From assembly GCA_003225455.1 (NCBI GenBank), contig QIAB01000038.1:2473-38160 (forward strand): a DNA stretch of 35,688 bases, read 5' to 3'. Source of the DNA: Acidobacteriota bacterium (lineage in GTDB: Bacteria; Acidobacteriota; Terriglobia; Terriglobales; Acidobacteriaceae). The first letter of the stretch is position 1; every line of letters starts with the position of its first letter. Shown here one piece after another: positions 15,842 to 25,161 of this stretch. A program made the translations under genes and the position numbers. A model generated the notes under the pieces. The model did not search any database. It was not told where the DNA came from and worked only from the letters and a program-made list of their open reading frames with translations.

Positions 15842-16579
15842 TTGCACCCCGCGCTCGAACATCTGGCTCATCGCCCATGGCCGCTTCCTTCCGGGCCGTG
15901 GGTGATGGCGCAGACATGGCATGATCTGCTCTTCGCACACTGGCCGGTTGACGCTGGCGCTCTGCGATCGCTTGTCCCGCGCGAACTCAGGCTCGACACT
16001 TTTGACGGTCGCTGCTGGGTTGGTGTCGCGCCGTTCCACATGAGCCACATCCATGCGCATGGCTTGCCGCCGTTGCCGGGGCTTTCGCGGTTTCCTGAAT
16101 TAAACGTCCGCACATATGTGACCCTGGATGGAAAGCCAGGCGTCTACTTCTTCAGCCTGGATGCAGCAAATCGCGCGGCAGTGTGGGCGGCGCGGAGCTT
16201 TTATCGTCTGCCATACTTCTATGCCAGCATGTCGGTCGAAGGGCGGGACACCTGGATCAATTATGATTCGCGCCGCTGTGCCGGAAAAGCCGAGTTTCGC
16301 GGACGCTATCGCGCAGTCAGCGATGTTCTTCTACGCGAAAAAGGGTCGCTCGAGAACTGGCTGACTGAGCGGTACTGCCTATACACCGTAGCAAACGGCA
16401 AAATCTATCGCGCCGAGATTCACCACCAGCAATGGCCGTTGCAAGACGCCGAAACGGAAATTAATGTGAACACCATGGCTTCAGCCGCCGGCATCACACT
16501 GCCGCAATCCCCTCCTTTGCTGCACTTCGCACGCAAGCTGGAAGTGTTGATTTGGGGTCTACGTGAGCTGAAATCCTAA
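15842..16579 (+). CDS. DUF2071 / YqjF-family protein
   Basis: This 245-residue soluble protein has the features of the DUF2071 family: MAQTWHDLLFAHWPVDAGALRSLVPRELRLDTFDGRCWVGVAPF near the start, then FPELNVRTYVTLDGKPGVYFFSLDA and the RSFYRLPYFYA region. The biochemical function of the family is not established to my knowledge. The start used is TTG 15842; GTG 15902 or ATG 15905, just before the conserved TWHDLLFAHW, are possible alternatives. No ribosome site decides. Confidence 0.85.
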   Translation: MHPALEHLAHRPWPLPSGPWVMAQTWHDLLFAHWPVDAGALRSLVPRELRLDTFDGRCWVGVAPFHMSHIHAHGLPPLPGLSRFPELNVRTYVTLDGKPGVYFFSLDAANRAAVWAARSFYRLPYFYASMSVEGRDTWINYDSRRCAGKAEFRGRYRAVSDVLLREKGSLENWLTERYCLYTVANGKIYRAEIHHQQWPLQDAETEINVNTMASAAGITLPQSPPLLHFARKLEVLIWGLRELKS

Positions 16580-16597
16580 TTGTGCAAGCATTCAGCA

Positions 16598-16654
16598 TTC
16601 AGCACTCAGTCTGTGGGCTTGTTGAGCTCTGGCCCGAACGGACTGAATGTTGAA
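16598..16654. repeat. Imperfect inverted repeat of CATTCAG/CACTCAG words
   Basis: TTCAGCACTCAGTC (16598-16611) is complementary at 12 of 14 positions to GACTGAATGTTGAA (16641-16654). Further CATTCAGC and GAGTGCTGAC words lie on both sides. It fills the gap between the DUF2071 gene and the antiporter gene. It looks like a dispersed repeat; there is no T-run to suggest a terminator. Confidence 0.4.
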
Positions 16655-16734
16655 GGTTGAGTGCTGACTGTTTTCCAGCAGCTCTCGAGTTTTGTTGCGA
16701 GGTACCCTGCCTTGCCATATTCTGCACTTCGACT

Positions 16735-17928
16735 ATGCCGCAAAGTCCCGAACAGCTATTGCTGGTACTGTTCACCATCTTCGTAAGCGCCAAAGTGGTG
16801 GGAGAAGTGTTCGAGCGGCTGAGCCTTCCCTCCGTGCTGGGCGAAATTCTTGCCGGCATTGGTCTCGGACCGTATGCGCTGGGCTGGATCACGCCAACCG
16901 ACACGATTCACTCCGTGGCTGAAATCGGCGCCATTTTCGTGCTCTTCAGCGCGGGCCTGGAAACCAGCCCACGCGATCTGATTGGCGTAGGCCGTAAATC
17001 GCTGCTGGTTGCGGCCGCAGGAGTCGTGGTTCCGTTCATTTTGGGCTTCGCCTATATGAAAGCGCGCGGCGACGTGACCAGTGAAGCTGTTTTCGTCGGC
17101 GCTGCGATGGTGGCCACGAGCGTCGGCATCACGGCCCGTGTGCTCGGCGATATGCGCGTGCTCTCTACTCGTACTGCCAAGCTTATCCTTGCCGCCGCAG
17201 TTTTCGATGACATCCTCGGGATGGTATTGCTGGCTGTCGTTGCTGGTCTTGCCTCGGGAAGACTGGAATGGCTGCATCTGGGAATCCTGATCGGTGAAGC
17301 TGTAGCGTTCGCGCTGTTCATGATTTTCGTCGCGCCGCGCCTGGTACGCCGCATCGAGCCCCAGATGGCACGGCTGTCGACGCAGAACGCTTCACTCATT
17401 GTGGCTCTTGCGATTTGCCTGCTGCTCTCATGGCTGGCGGCAAAGATTGGGATTGCCGCCATTATTGGCGCGTTCTTCGCTGGCCTGATGTTCGCCGACT
17501 ACGCCCCGCAATGGAACCTGCTGCCTCGCGTGGCCGGAATCACTGAATTTCTTGCGCCCTATTTCTTCTTCGCCATTGGCGCGCGGCTGAATATTCAACT
17601 CTTCAGCGGCAATGTCATGGTTGCGGCAATCATGATTTCGCTGCTGGCAATCATTTCCAAGGTGATCGGCTGCGGATTGCCGGTTCTGAATGAGGGCTGG
17701 CCTACGGTGTTCCGCGTGGGTATCGGAATGATGCCTCGAGGCGAAGTAGCCTTGATCGTCGCTTTGGTGGGATTGCAATCACAAATCGTGACGCAAGCGA
17801 CTTACGCCATCGTAGTATTCATGACAGGAATTACCACTCTGCTCGCTCCGCCGCTTTTGCGTTATCTGTTCCGCGGCGAGATACCGCAGGACGCGGAAAG
17901 TTCTGAAGTCGCGGCTGTCCAGTTATAA
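16735..17928 (+). CDS. CPA2-family cation:proton antiporter (KefB-like)
   Basis: From ATG 16735 this is 397 residues, nearly all membrane helices (about 12). The CPA2 landmarks are LPSVLGEILAGIGLGPYALGW, VLFSAGLETSP, the ion-site segment AAAVFDDILGMVLLAVVAG with two adjacent aspartates, and IGAFFAGLMFADYAP. There is no C-terminal RCK/TrkA domain, so it is the minimal transporter form. It should exchange Na+ or K+ for protons. The upstream frame to 16657 runs through repeat words, so the ATG is preferred. Confidence 0.92.
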   Translation: MPQSPEQLLLVLFTIFVSAKVVGEVFERLSLPSVLGEILAGIGLGPYALGWITPTDTIHSVAEIGAIFVLFSAGLETSPRDLIGVGRKSLLVAAAGVVVPFILGFAYMKARGDVTSEAVFVGAAMVATSVGITARVLGDMRVLSTRTAKLILAAAVFDDILGMVLLAVVAGLASGRLEWLHLGILIGEAVAFALFMIFVAPRLVRRIEPQMARLSTQNASLIVALAICLLLSWLAAKIGIAAIIGAFFAGLMFADYAPQWNLLPRVAGITEFLAPYFFFAIGARLNIQLFSGNVMVAAIMISLLAIISKVIGCGLPVLNEGWPTVFRVGIGMMPRGEVALIVALVGLQSQIVTQATYAIVVFMTGITTLLAPPLLRYLFRGEIPQDAESSEVAAVQL

Positions 17929-17957
17929 TTCCCGCTTTCTGGTGCAAGGAGAATTTC

Positions 17958-18701
17958 ATGTCCCTTTCCGGACGTGTAGCGCTGGTCACCGGCGCGTCGC
18001 AAGGGATCGGCAAAGCCTGTGCCCTTAAATTATCCGAGCACAGCGCGACCGTGGCGCTGGCCGCGCGTAATCAGGAAAAGTTAAACGAACTGGTGGCAAA
18101 GATTAACGGGATGGGCGGGAAAGCGGCCGCATTTCCGATGGATGTCGCCGACGAGGAACAAGTCAAGAATACCTGCAAGGCCATTATCACTGAATTCGGC
18201 AAGATCGACATCCTGGTCAACAACGCCGGCATTACGCGCGATCAGCTTGTCATGCGCATGAAGCGCGCGGATTGGGACGTTGTGCTCAACACGAATTTAA
18301 CTTCCGCATATCTCTGCATCCAACAGGTCGTAAGTTCCATGGTGCGGCAGCGCTGGGGAAGGATTATCAACATAACATCTGTATTTGGTCAGATAGGGCA
18401 AAGCGGACAGGCAAATTATGCTTCTTCTAAAGCAGGACTGATTGGCCTTACCATGGCCATTGCCCGCGAAGTTGCATCGCGAAATATAACCTGTAACGCT
18501 GTAGCGCCTGGATTCATCGAAACCGCCATGACCGCCGCGCTGCCGGAGAATATCAAGCAGGAAGGGCTAAAAATGATACCGCTAGGCCGCGTAGGTGCTG
18601 CGGAAGATGTTGCTAATGCGGTGGCGTTCCTTGCTTCCGAAGAAGCTTCCTACATTACGGGTCATGTGCTTAATGTGAATGGGGGGATGCTCATGGGGTA
18701 G
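17958..18701 (+). CDS. fabG: 3-oxoacyl-ACP reductase FabG / SDR enzyme
   Basis: This 247-residue classical short-chain dehydrogenase has the cofactor site TGASQGIG (11-18), NNAG (88-91), and the catalytic set Asn113, Ser141, Tyr154 and Lys158 (YASSK). PGFIETAMTAALPENIK and the ending SYITGHVLNVNGGMLMG are characteristic of FabG, the NADPH-dependent reductase of fatty-acid elongation. AAGGAG lies 7 bp before the ATG. The usual fab neighbours are absent, so a different ketoacyl-type substrate is possible. Confidence 0.9.
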   Translation: MSLSGRVALVTGASQGIGKACALKLSEHSATVALAARNQEKLNELVAKINGMGGKAAAFPMDVADEEQVKNTCKAIITEFGKIDILVNNAGITRDQLVMRMKRADWDVVLNTNLTSAYLCIQQVVSSMVRQRWGRIINITSVFGQIGQSGQANYASSKAGLIGLTMAIAREVASRNITCNAVAPGFIETAMTAALPENIKQEGLKMIPLGRVGAAEDVANAVAFLASEEASYITGHVLNVNGGMLMG

Positions 18702-18709
18702 CGCACGCC

Positions 18710-19183
18710 ATGCCTCGGCTGACAATAGCACCCGCAAAAACACCTGCGCAGATTGCGCAAGCCCGCGAACTCTTTCTCGAATATGCAAACTCGCTCGGCT
18801 TCAGCCTGTGCTTCCAGAATTTCGATAAAGAACTGGCCGAGCTTCCGGGCGACTACGAGCCACCTGATGGCCGCTTGCTGCTCGCTCTATATGAAGAAGA
18901 ACTGGCGGGATGTGTAGCTCTTCATAAGCTGGATGGAGAAATCTGCGAGATGAAGCGTCTTTATCTTAGGCCTAAATTCCGAGGCAAAGGGTTGGGGCGG
19001 GCGCTGGCAGAAGAGGTGATCAGCGAAGCTCGCCAGATTGGCTACAAACGAATGCGCCTCGACACGGTTGAACCGGTGATGAAGGACGCAGTTGCCATGT
19101 ACCGCCGCTTGGGATTCAGAGAAATCACGCCGTATCGCCCGAATCCCATGCACGGTACGCTGTACATGGAACTTGAGTTATGA
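18710..19183 (+). CDS. GNAT-family N-acetyltransferase
   Basis: This 157-residue single GNAT domain carries the acetyl-CoA loop RGKGLGRALAEEVI (91-104), preceded by CEMKRLYLRPKF and followed by MYRRLGFREITPY. The target is unknown. It starts 8 bp after the fabG stop, so the two genes are likely co-transcribed. Confidence 0.9.
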   Translation: MPRLTIAPAKTPAQIAQARELFLEYANSLGFSLCFQNFDKELAELPGDYEPPDGRLLLALYEEELAGCVALHKLDGEICEMKRLYLRPKFRGKGLGRALAEEVISEARQIGYKRMRLDTVEPVMKDAVAMYRRLGFREITPYRPNPMHGTLYMELEL

Positions 19184-19231
19184 CATTGGCGCCGACTGTC
19201 GGGCGGAGCCCCCGCCATACTTGAGGTTATT

Positions 19232-19966
19232 ATGAAGACTCTTCCGATTCTCATGCTCTGCTTCGCGCTTTCTTCCTTTGGAGCCACCGCCAAATCCGTT
19301 TCCTACAAAAGCGGTGACGAAACTGTCCAAGCGCTGCTCTACGCGCCTGAGGGCAAAGGCCCGTTCCCCGGCATCATTGTGATCCACGAATACTGGGGGC
19401 TGAACGATTGGGTCAAGGAACAAGCTTCCAAGCTCGCCGATCAAGGTTACGTGGCGCTGGCGATAGATCTCTATCGCGGTAAAGTTGCGACCACACCGGA
19501 TGAAGCTCACGAGATTATGCGCGGCGTTCCCGAAGACCGGGCTAAGCGCGACTTACACGCTGCTTTCGAATTTCTCAAATCGCAATCCAGCGTGAAGAAA
19601 GACCGCATCGGCGCTATTGGATGGTGCATGGGCGGGGGCTATTCGCTTGACGTTGCGCTGCAAGAGCCCACTCTGGCAGCAGACGTGATCAACTACGGCC
19701 ACCTGGCGGTGGACGCCGACGCGTTGAAAAAGATCAATGCGCCAATTCTGGGGATCTTCGGCGGAAAAGACCGTGGCATTCCCGTTGAAGACGTGAAGAA
19801 ATTCGAGCAGCAGCTAAAGCAGATGGGAAAGAAAGTGGAAATCGTTATCTATCCCGACGCTGGGCACGCCTTCGAAAATCCCAATAATAAAGACGGCTAC
19901 CGTGCCGATGACGCCGCCGACGCCTGGAAGCGGACGGTCGATTTCCTAAAGCGAACACTGAAGTAG
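19232..19966 (+). CDS. Dienelactone hydrolase family protein, exported
   Basis: This 244-residue alpha/beta hydrolase has a signal peptide (MKTLPILMLCFALSSFGATA). The probable catalytic triad is Cys132 (IGWCMGG), Asp180 (FGGKDRG) and His212 (DAGHAFENP), with Glu53 in HEYWG as in dienelactone hydrolase. The Cys nucleophile marks the DLH branch rather than the Ser esterases. Export argues against a role in cytosolic chlorocatechol breakdown, and the substrate is unknown. GAGG lies 5-8 bp before the ATG. The 48 bp upstream contain a small GGGCGGAGCCCCC-type hairpin. Confidence 0.9.
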   Translation: MKTLPILMLCFALSSFGATAKSVSYKSGDETVQALLYAPEGKGPFPGIIVIHEYWGLNDWVKEQASKLADQGYVALAIDLYRGKVATTPDEAHEIMRGVPEDRAKRDLHAAFEFLKSQSSVKKDRIGAIGWCMGGGYSLDVALQEPTLAADVINYGHLAVDADALKKINAPILGIFGGKDRGIPVEDVKKFEQQLKQMGKKVEIVIYPDAGHAFENPNNKDGYRADDAADAWKRTVDFLKRTLK

Positions 19967-20055
19967 TGCGCGAAGCTGACGTGAGGTGCTCCCTTAGCGG
20001 ATCCATCGCGCCTAATAAATGAACCTCTTTCGCTATGAGAAAATCTAACTAGCTG

Positions 20056-21963
20056 GTGAATTCACCTTCTAAACCCGCGACGAAACCTGGGTTCAGCGCC
20101 GAAAGGCTGCGCACAATCATCCCGGAAGTTTGGGAGCTCATGCGTCCACGCCGAGGTCTGCTCGCACTCGGCTTCTTGCTTATGGCCATCAACCGCGTTT
20201 CCGGTCTGGTGCTTCCTTATTCGACCAAATTCCTCATCGACACCGTAATCGCCAAACACCACGCCGAGCGGTTGCGACCATTAGTTTTGCTGGTTCTTTG
20301 CGCAACCATCATCCAGGGAATTACTTCGTTCTCGCTGACGCAGTTGCTATCAAAAGCGGCGCAGCGGCTGATTGCCGAGCTGCGGCAAAAAGTGCAGGTG
20401 CATATCTCGCGCCTTCCCGTGGCTTTTTACGATTCGAACAAGACCGGCACGCTGGTCTCGCGGATCATGAGTGACGTGGAAGGAGTGCGGAACCTACTGG
20501 GGACGGGCCTGGTGGAGCTTGCCGGTGGCCTGCTTACGTCGGGCATCGCTATGGTGGTACTGTTTCGGATCAGCCCGCTGATGACGGTGATTGCGTTCAG
20601 CTTCCTGCTTTGCTTTGGGCTTGCGCTGAAGAAAGCTTTTGGCACCATCCGTCCGATTTTTCGTGAGCGCAGCAAAATTAATGCCGAGGTGACGGGGCGC
20701 CTGGCGGAGTCGCTCGGAGGCGTGCGTGTAATCAAGGGCTACCATGCCGAGGAGCGTGAAGAGGCGGTGTTCGCCTCTGGAGTGCGGCGGCTGCTTGATA
20801 ACGTGATGCGCACGCTTACCGCGACGTCTGTTATGAGCCTTTCCGCCAGCCTGCTGCTTGGCGTGGTTGGCGCGGTGATTATGTATGTCGGCGCGCGGCA
20901 GATCATGGCGGGCACGCTGACCATCGGCGGATTCTTTACTTACACACTGTTCCTCGGCTTCCTGGTTGCGCCCATCATGCAGATGGTCGCCATTGGCACT
21001 CAGCTTACCGAGGCTCTTGCCGGCCTGGAGCGTACCCGGGAGATTTTGCACGAGCGTCCGGAAGATCAGGATCCGAAACGAACCGTGCTGCTAAAAGATG
21101 TGTACGGCAATATTGATTTCTCTCATGTGAGCTTCAGCTACGATGGCAGCCGCACAGTGCTGAAAGATGTCTCGTTCCACGCTGAGCCGGGGACAGTGAC
21201 CGCGCTCGTTGGTTCTTCGGGATCGGGCAAATCGACGATCATCGGCTTGATTTCGGCATTTCACACGCCTTCGGAAGGCGAGGTTGTAGTAGATGGCGTC
21301 GATCTGAGCACGATTCGGCTGGATTCCTATCGCACGCGGCTTGGGGTTGTGTTGCAGGAATCGTTTCTATTTGACGGAACCATCCGCGAAAATGTGGCCT
21401 TCTCGCGTCCGGAGTCGAGCGAAGAAGAAATCATGCGCGCCTGCCGGATTGCGCGCGTGGACGAGTTCGCCGAGAGCTTTCCCGACAAGTACGCCACGGT
21501 TGTCGGCGAGCGCGGCGTAAAACTTTCCGGCGGGCAGAGGCAGCGCATCTCAATTGCGCGCGCCATTCTCGCCGAGCCGCGAATCCTAATTCTCGATGAA
21601 GCCACATCCAGCCTGGATTCGGAATCGGAAGCAATGATCCAGCACGGGCTTTCATATCTGATGCAGGGCCGGACGACGTTCGTCATCGCACACCGGCTTT
21701 CCACGATCCGCCGCGCCGACCAGATTCTAGTCGTGGAGCAAGGAGAGATCGTGGAGCGAGGAACGCACGAGCAGCTGTACGCCGCCGAGGGACGCTATTA
21801 CGATCTCTATACCCGGCAGCAGGGACTGGAGCAGAATTTATTTCTCGCGCCGGGTGAAGGAGACGCCGTGGTCGCGCCCGCCGAAGAAAATGATCGTGTA
21901 AAAAATGGCGACTCGGACATTCAACCCGCAGACGCGCTGCGGCTGATAAGAGATGTGCGGTAG
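20056..21963 (+). CDS. ABC exporter, fused permease and ATPase (MsbA-like)
   Basis: This 635-residue half-transporter has six membrane helices in the first 320 residues. The ATPase carries Walker A GSSGSGKST (386-394), signature LSGGQRQR (from 490), Walker B ILILDEATSSLD (about 509-520) and the switch IAHRLST. It forms a homodimer exporting a hydrophobic substrate, and MsbA-type lipid or multidrug export is most likely. A poorly conserved tail of about 45 residues follows the ATPase. The start is GTG 20056 with no clear ribosome site. The gap to the next gene is 255 bp and shows nothing certain. Confidence 0.9.
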   Translation: MNSPSKPATKPGFSAERLRTIIPEVWELMRPRRGLLALGFLLMAINRVSGLVLPYSTKFLIDTVIAKHHAERLRPLVLLVLCATIIQGITSFSLTQLLSKAAQRLIAELRQKVQVHISRLPVAFYDSNKTGTLVSRIMSDVEGVRNLLGTGLVELAGGLLTSGIAMVVLFRISPLMTVIAFSFLLCFGLALKKAFGTIRPIFRERSKINAEVTGRLAESLGGVRVIKGYHAEEREEAVFASGVRRLLDNVMRTLTATSVMSLSASLLLGVVGAVIMYVGARQIMAGTLTIGGFFTYTLFLGFLVAPIMQMVAIGTQLTEALAGLERTREILHERPEDQDPKRTVLLKDVYGNIDFSHVSFSYDGSRTVLKDVSFHAEPGTVTALVGSSGSGKSTIIGLISAFHTPSEGEVVVDGVDLSTIRLDSYRTRLGVVLQESFLFDGTIRENVAFSRPESSEEEIMRACRIARVDEFAESFPDKYATVVGERGVKLSGGQRQRISIARAILAEPRILILDEATSSLDSESEAMIQHGLSYLMQGRTTFVIAHRLSTIRRADQILVVEQGEIVERGTHEQLYAAEGRYYDLYTRQQGLEQNLFLAPGEGDAVVAPAEENDRVKNGDSDIQPADALRLIRDVR

Positions 21964-22218
21964 GGGCTCCCTAGCGGGTATTGCCCTTCAAACCTCTGGT
22001 TATTCCTAATGTCCATAAGAAAATGCAAACTCCATATCGCCACTCCAACCTGCAAAGACCGCTAGCCCCGGTCTTTTCCTAATTACCTTAGTACTCCTCT
22101 TTGCGCGTCATCGGTACTCTTTGCGGCCGCACCGAACACTTGGACAATATCACCTTAAGTCCCAGTCCGCCCTGCAACCTTTTGTGAGAGCGGTGGAGGG
22201 TCTTAGAACTGGACACGA

Positions 22219-23697
22219 ATGATCGAAGATCTCGACAGAACGAATCGCACCTTCGCCGGGCTGTGGTCTAAGAAAGCACAGCAAATGGTGCGCATCATTG
22301 CAACCATGGTGGTCTCTTTGGCGCTCCTCGGGCTGTCGAGGTACGTGTTCCACTCTGAACTTGCTCTAGGCGAGATCGTATTATTCGCGGTTTCAGTGTG
22401 GGCCCTGGCTTTGGCGCTTGATCGATCGAAGACCCCAAAAGTGGTCGCCCCAACTGACTTGCCTCAATCCGGAAAGCTCCTGGAGCAATCGCAGAAAATG
22501 GAAGCCATTGGGCGCCTCGCCGGGGGAGTGGCGCATGATTTCAACAACCTGCTGGCAGTGATTATCGGCTACAGCGACTTACTATTGGAAAGTCTCGGCT
22601 CGTCTGATCAAAATCGCGCGAAGGTTGAGCAGATCAAACAAGCCGCGAATAGCGCCGCTTCGCTGACGCGCCAGCTCTTGACGTTTAGCCGCCAGCAAGT
22701 TATTCAGCCGGTTGTCCTGGACATCAACCAGATCGTAGGCAACACAGAGAAGATGCTCCGGCGACTAATTAAGGAGAACATCGAGTTCACGGTAGTGCTG
22801 GACCGCAACCTCGATCGTGTAACGGCAGATCCGGGGCAGATCGAGCAAATAGTCCTAAACCTGGTGGTCAATGCGCGCGACGCAATGCCGAATGGCGGCA
22901 AGCTGCGCATCCAGACGAGAAACGCGCGTCTGGAAGGAGACTCCGCTCAGACCGGGACGCCTGTACCGGGCGGCCGCTTCGTCCTGCTGGAGGTGACCGA
23001 CACGGGAACTGGTATGGACCAGCAAACCCAAGCGCATATCTTCGAACCATTCTTCACCACGAAGGCGGTGGGCGAAGGAAGTGGTTTGGGGCTGGCGACG
23101 GTCTACGCAATCGTGAAGCACAGCAATGGCCATATCGAGGTGCAAAGCACATTGGGGCGGGGCTCGTCATTCAAGATCTATCTTCCTGCTACCGTGCAAG
23201 CGGACGCGGATCGCGAGTCCAGCATAGATACGGCTAGACCTGCTTTTTTGGGTGCGACGGTCCTGGTGGTCGAAGATGCACGAGCGCTTCGTGATGTGAT
23301 TTGTGAAGCTTTGAGCACGTCTGGCTGTACCGTGATATCCGCGCGAGATGGTCAGGAAGCTTTACGTATAATCAACGAACGGAAAAGCGCGATCGATCTG
23401 CTGCTGACCGATGTGATTATGCCCGGGATGAACGGCCAAGCTTTGGCCAAGGAAGTCCGGTCGCTACGGCCTGACACGAAAATACTCTACATGACCGGCT
23501 ACAGCGGGGAGTTTATCCGAGCGGACATGTTGACCTCCGGCGTGTCGTTCATCCAGAAGCCCTTCACATCGGCCGACCTCGAAGGCAAGATTGGAAAGAT
23601 GCTGGCCGACAAACGCCGTGAAAATTCGCCAGACGCAGCTTCCTCGCCAAACTCTCCGACCGCTCCAAAGGCGTTGGCAGCGCGGACATCGGGATGA
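22219..23697 (+). CDS. Hybrid sensor histidine kinase with C-terminal receiver domain
   Basis: This 492-residue protein has two membrane helices (about 24-42 and 51-67) with almost no sensor loop between them. The kinase core has His106 in AGGVAHDFNNLLAVI, the N-box VLNLVVNARDAMPNGG (212-227), DTGTGMD (261-267) and FEPFFTTKAVGEGSGLGLATVY. A receiver domain (347-460) carries phosphorylatable Asp398 in LLLTDVIMPGMNG, Thr425 and Lys447. The short external part suggests sensing in the membrane or through a partner. No separate response regulator with an output domain is adjacent, so the downstream target is unknown. Confidence 0.93.
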   Translation: MIEDLDRTNRTFAGLWSKKAQQMVRIIATMVVSLALLGLSRYVFHSELALGEIVLFAVSVWALALALDRSKTPKVVAPTDLPQSGKLLEQSQKMEAIGRLAGGVAHDFNNLLAVIIGYSDLLLESLGSSDQNRAKVEQIKQAANSAASLTRQLLTFSRQQVIQPVVLDINQIVGNTEKMLRRLIKENIEFTVVLDRNLDRVTADPGQIEQIVLNLVVNARDAMPNGGKLRIQTRNARLEGDSAQTGTPVPGGRFVLLEVTDTGTGMDQQTQAHIFEPFFTTKAVGEGSGLGLATVYAIVKHSNGHIEVQSTLGRGSSFKIYLPATVQADADRESSIDTARPAFLGATVLVVEDARALRDVICEALSTSGCTVISARDGQEALRIINERKSAIDLLLTDVIMPGMNGQALAKEVRSLRPDTKILYMTGYSGEFIRADMLTSGVSFIQKPFTSADLEGKIGKMLADKRRENSPDAASSPNSPTAPKALAARTSG

Positions 23698-23741
23698 GAG
23701 TGTACACGTTGGGGCAATCGGCCGGTTCGGAATCACACCTG

Positions 23742-24188
23742 TCACACGCCGATGTCTTCATTCCATAGCGTGGGATTACGTCGTATGAACTCCTGCATAA
23801 GCCGGATACATTCCTCGTTTTGAAGGACCTCAACCAACACGCCGCGGGAGCGGAGGAGTTCCTCTTCTCCCATGAAGGTGCGGTTCTCGCCGACGATGAC
23901 GCGGCGAATTCCGTACAACAAGATGGCGCCGGAGCACATAGCGCAGGGTGAGAGCGTTGTATAGAGAACGCAGTCTCGGTAGATCGAGGCGGCCTGACGG
24001 CCGGCGTTCTCGAGGGCATCCATTTCGCCGTGTAGGATGGCGCTAAGCTTCTGCACGCGGCGATTGTGGCCGCGCCCGAGAATGGTATCGCGGTGGACAA
24101 TCACCGATCCGATAGGAATGCCGCCTTCCCTGAGTCCTTGTTGCGCCTCTTGAATCGCCTCTTGGAGAAACGGGTCAGTCGAAGTCAT
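23742..24188 (-). CDS. Cytosine deaminase, fungal FCY1 type
   Basis: This 148-residue single-domain zinc deaminase has His53 and Glu55 in LHGEMDALENAGR and Cys82 and Cys85 in TTLSPCAMCSGAILLYGI. Beyond the common deaminase core it shares features with yeast FCY1: EGGIPIGSVI, LGRGHNRR, GENRTF and the C-terminal WNEDIG, whose Asp is a substrate contact in the yeast enzyme. It should convert cytosine to uracil (pyrimidine salvage). Guanine or tRNA adenosine deaminase is less likely given that tail. ATG 24188 has GGAG about 9 bp upstream. Confidence 0.88.
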   Translation of the reverse strand: MTSTDPFLQEAIQEAQQGLREGGIPIGSVIVHRDTILGRGHNRRVQKLSAILHGEMDALENAGRQAASIYRDCVLYTTLSPCAMCSGAILLYGIRRVIVGENRTFMGEEELLRSRGVLVEVLQNEECIRLMQEFIRRNPTLWNEDIGV

Positions 24189-24401
24189 TTGGGATTGCTC
24201 CTTTTGGCCGCTGGCAGCAGGACACACGCAAAGCAGCATACCGCAAACTGTTTCCTTGCCGAGAATTGTGTTTGTTGAACCTCTTCTCTCAGGGTCCTAA
24301 GCAAGGTCCGTGACCTGGACTTCACAAGAATCCAAGGGCCCCACAGTCGAAAATCCCCGATCCACAGCTTTCGAAGTGACTTAGGCAGACAAACCCGGAT
24401 C

Positions 24402-24431
24402 TTTTTGTTTCGAGTGTAGTCGGCGTATGAT
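24402..24431 (+). promoter_or_regulatory. Candidate promoter for the DUF1579-like gene
   Basis: TTTTTG (24402-24407) and TATGAT (24426-24431) are 18 bp apart, and the ATG follows 36 bp later. The -10 box is good and the -35 box is poor. Confidence 0.3.
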
Positions 24432-24467
24432 GCAGGACACTCACTCATGCCGTTCAGGAGGACACCG

Positions 24468-25004
24468 ATGAAACGCACAGCCACATTCGGCTGCCTTTTT
24501 TTCTCCGTATTCACACTGGCTCTGTGGGCGCAGGCCCCACCTCAAATGCCCAAGCCCGGTCCCGAGCATCAGCGACTCCACTACTTTGTCGGCGACTGGG
24601 AAACCAAAACTGAAGCAAAGCCAAGCCCGTTTGGCCCAGGCGGCAACATTACCGCAAAAGACCATAACGCGATGCTTGGGGATTTCTTTGTCCTGTTTCA
24701 CTCGGATAGCACCGGTCCGATGGGACAACAGAAGACCGTCGCCGTCATGGGCTACGATCCCAAGGAGAAGGTTTATACGTACGACGGCTTCACCACGTCG
24801 GGAGAGCGCAACAAAGCAAAAGGCACCGTCTCGGGAAACGCCTGGGTGTGGACATTCAGCGGCGAAGAGCAAGGTAAACCATTCAAAGGACGATTCAATC
24901 TGACGGAGGATTCGCCTACTGCATATACCTTCAATGAGGAGATGTCTATCGACGGAGGGCCTTGGACCAAGCTCGAAGAAGGCAAAGCCACCAAGATGAA
25001 ATAG
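24468..25004 (+). CDS. Secreted DUF1579-like protein
   Basis: From ATG 24468 this is 178 residues with a signal peptide (MKRTATFGCLFFSVFTLALWAQA). The mature part begins PGPEHQRLHYFVGDWETKTEAKPSPFGPGG, and later has MGYDPKEKVYTYDGFTTSGERNKAKG, as in DUF1579/lipocalin-like secreted proteins of Acidobacteria. The function is unknown; the beta-barrel-like pattern would suit binding of a small ligand. The start is fixed by AGGAGG 7 bp upstream. An ATG at 24447 lies before that ribosome site and is rejected. Confidence 0.85.
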   Translation: MKRTATFGCLFFSVFTLALWAQAPPQMPKPGPEHQRLHYFVGDWETKTEAKPSPFGPGGNITAKDHNAMLGDFFVLFHSDSTGPMGQQKTVAVMGYDPKEKVYTYDGFTTSGERNKAKGTVSGNAWVWTFSGEEQGKPFKGRFNLTEDSPTAYTFNEEMSIDGGPWTKLEEGKATKMK

Positions 25005-25161
25005 GATCGATGGATGGCGAACTAACAGCAAAAACGTGGCGGGCTGCCCCAGTCCATGTAGGCATCCAAAGGTGGCCCAGCCAGCCATCGAATCACTGGT
25101 CGGTTAGCAGCGGTCGCAAATCATTCCGTCCGGAAGACCGGAACTCATCTTGCTCCTGCTG

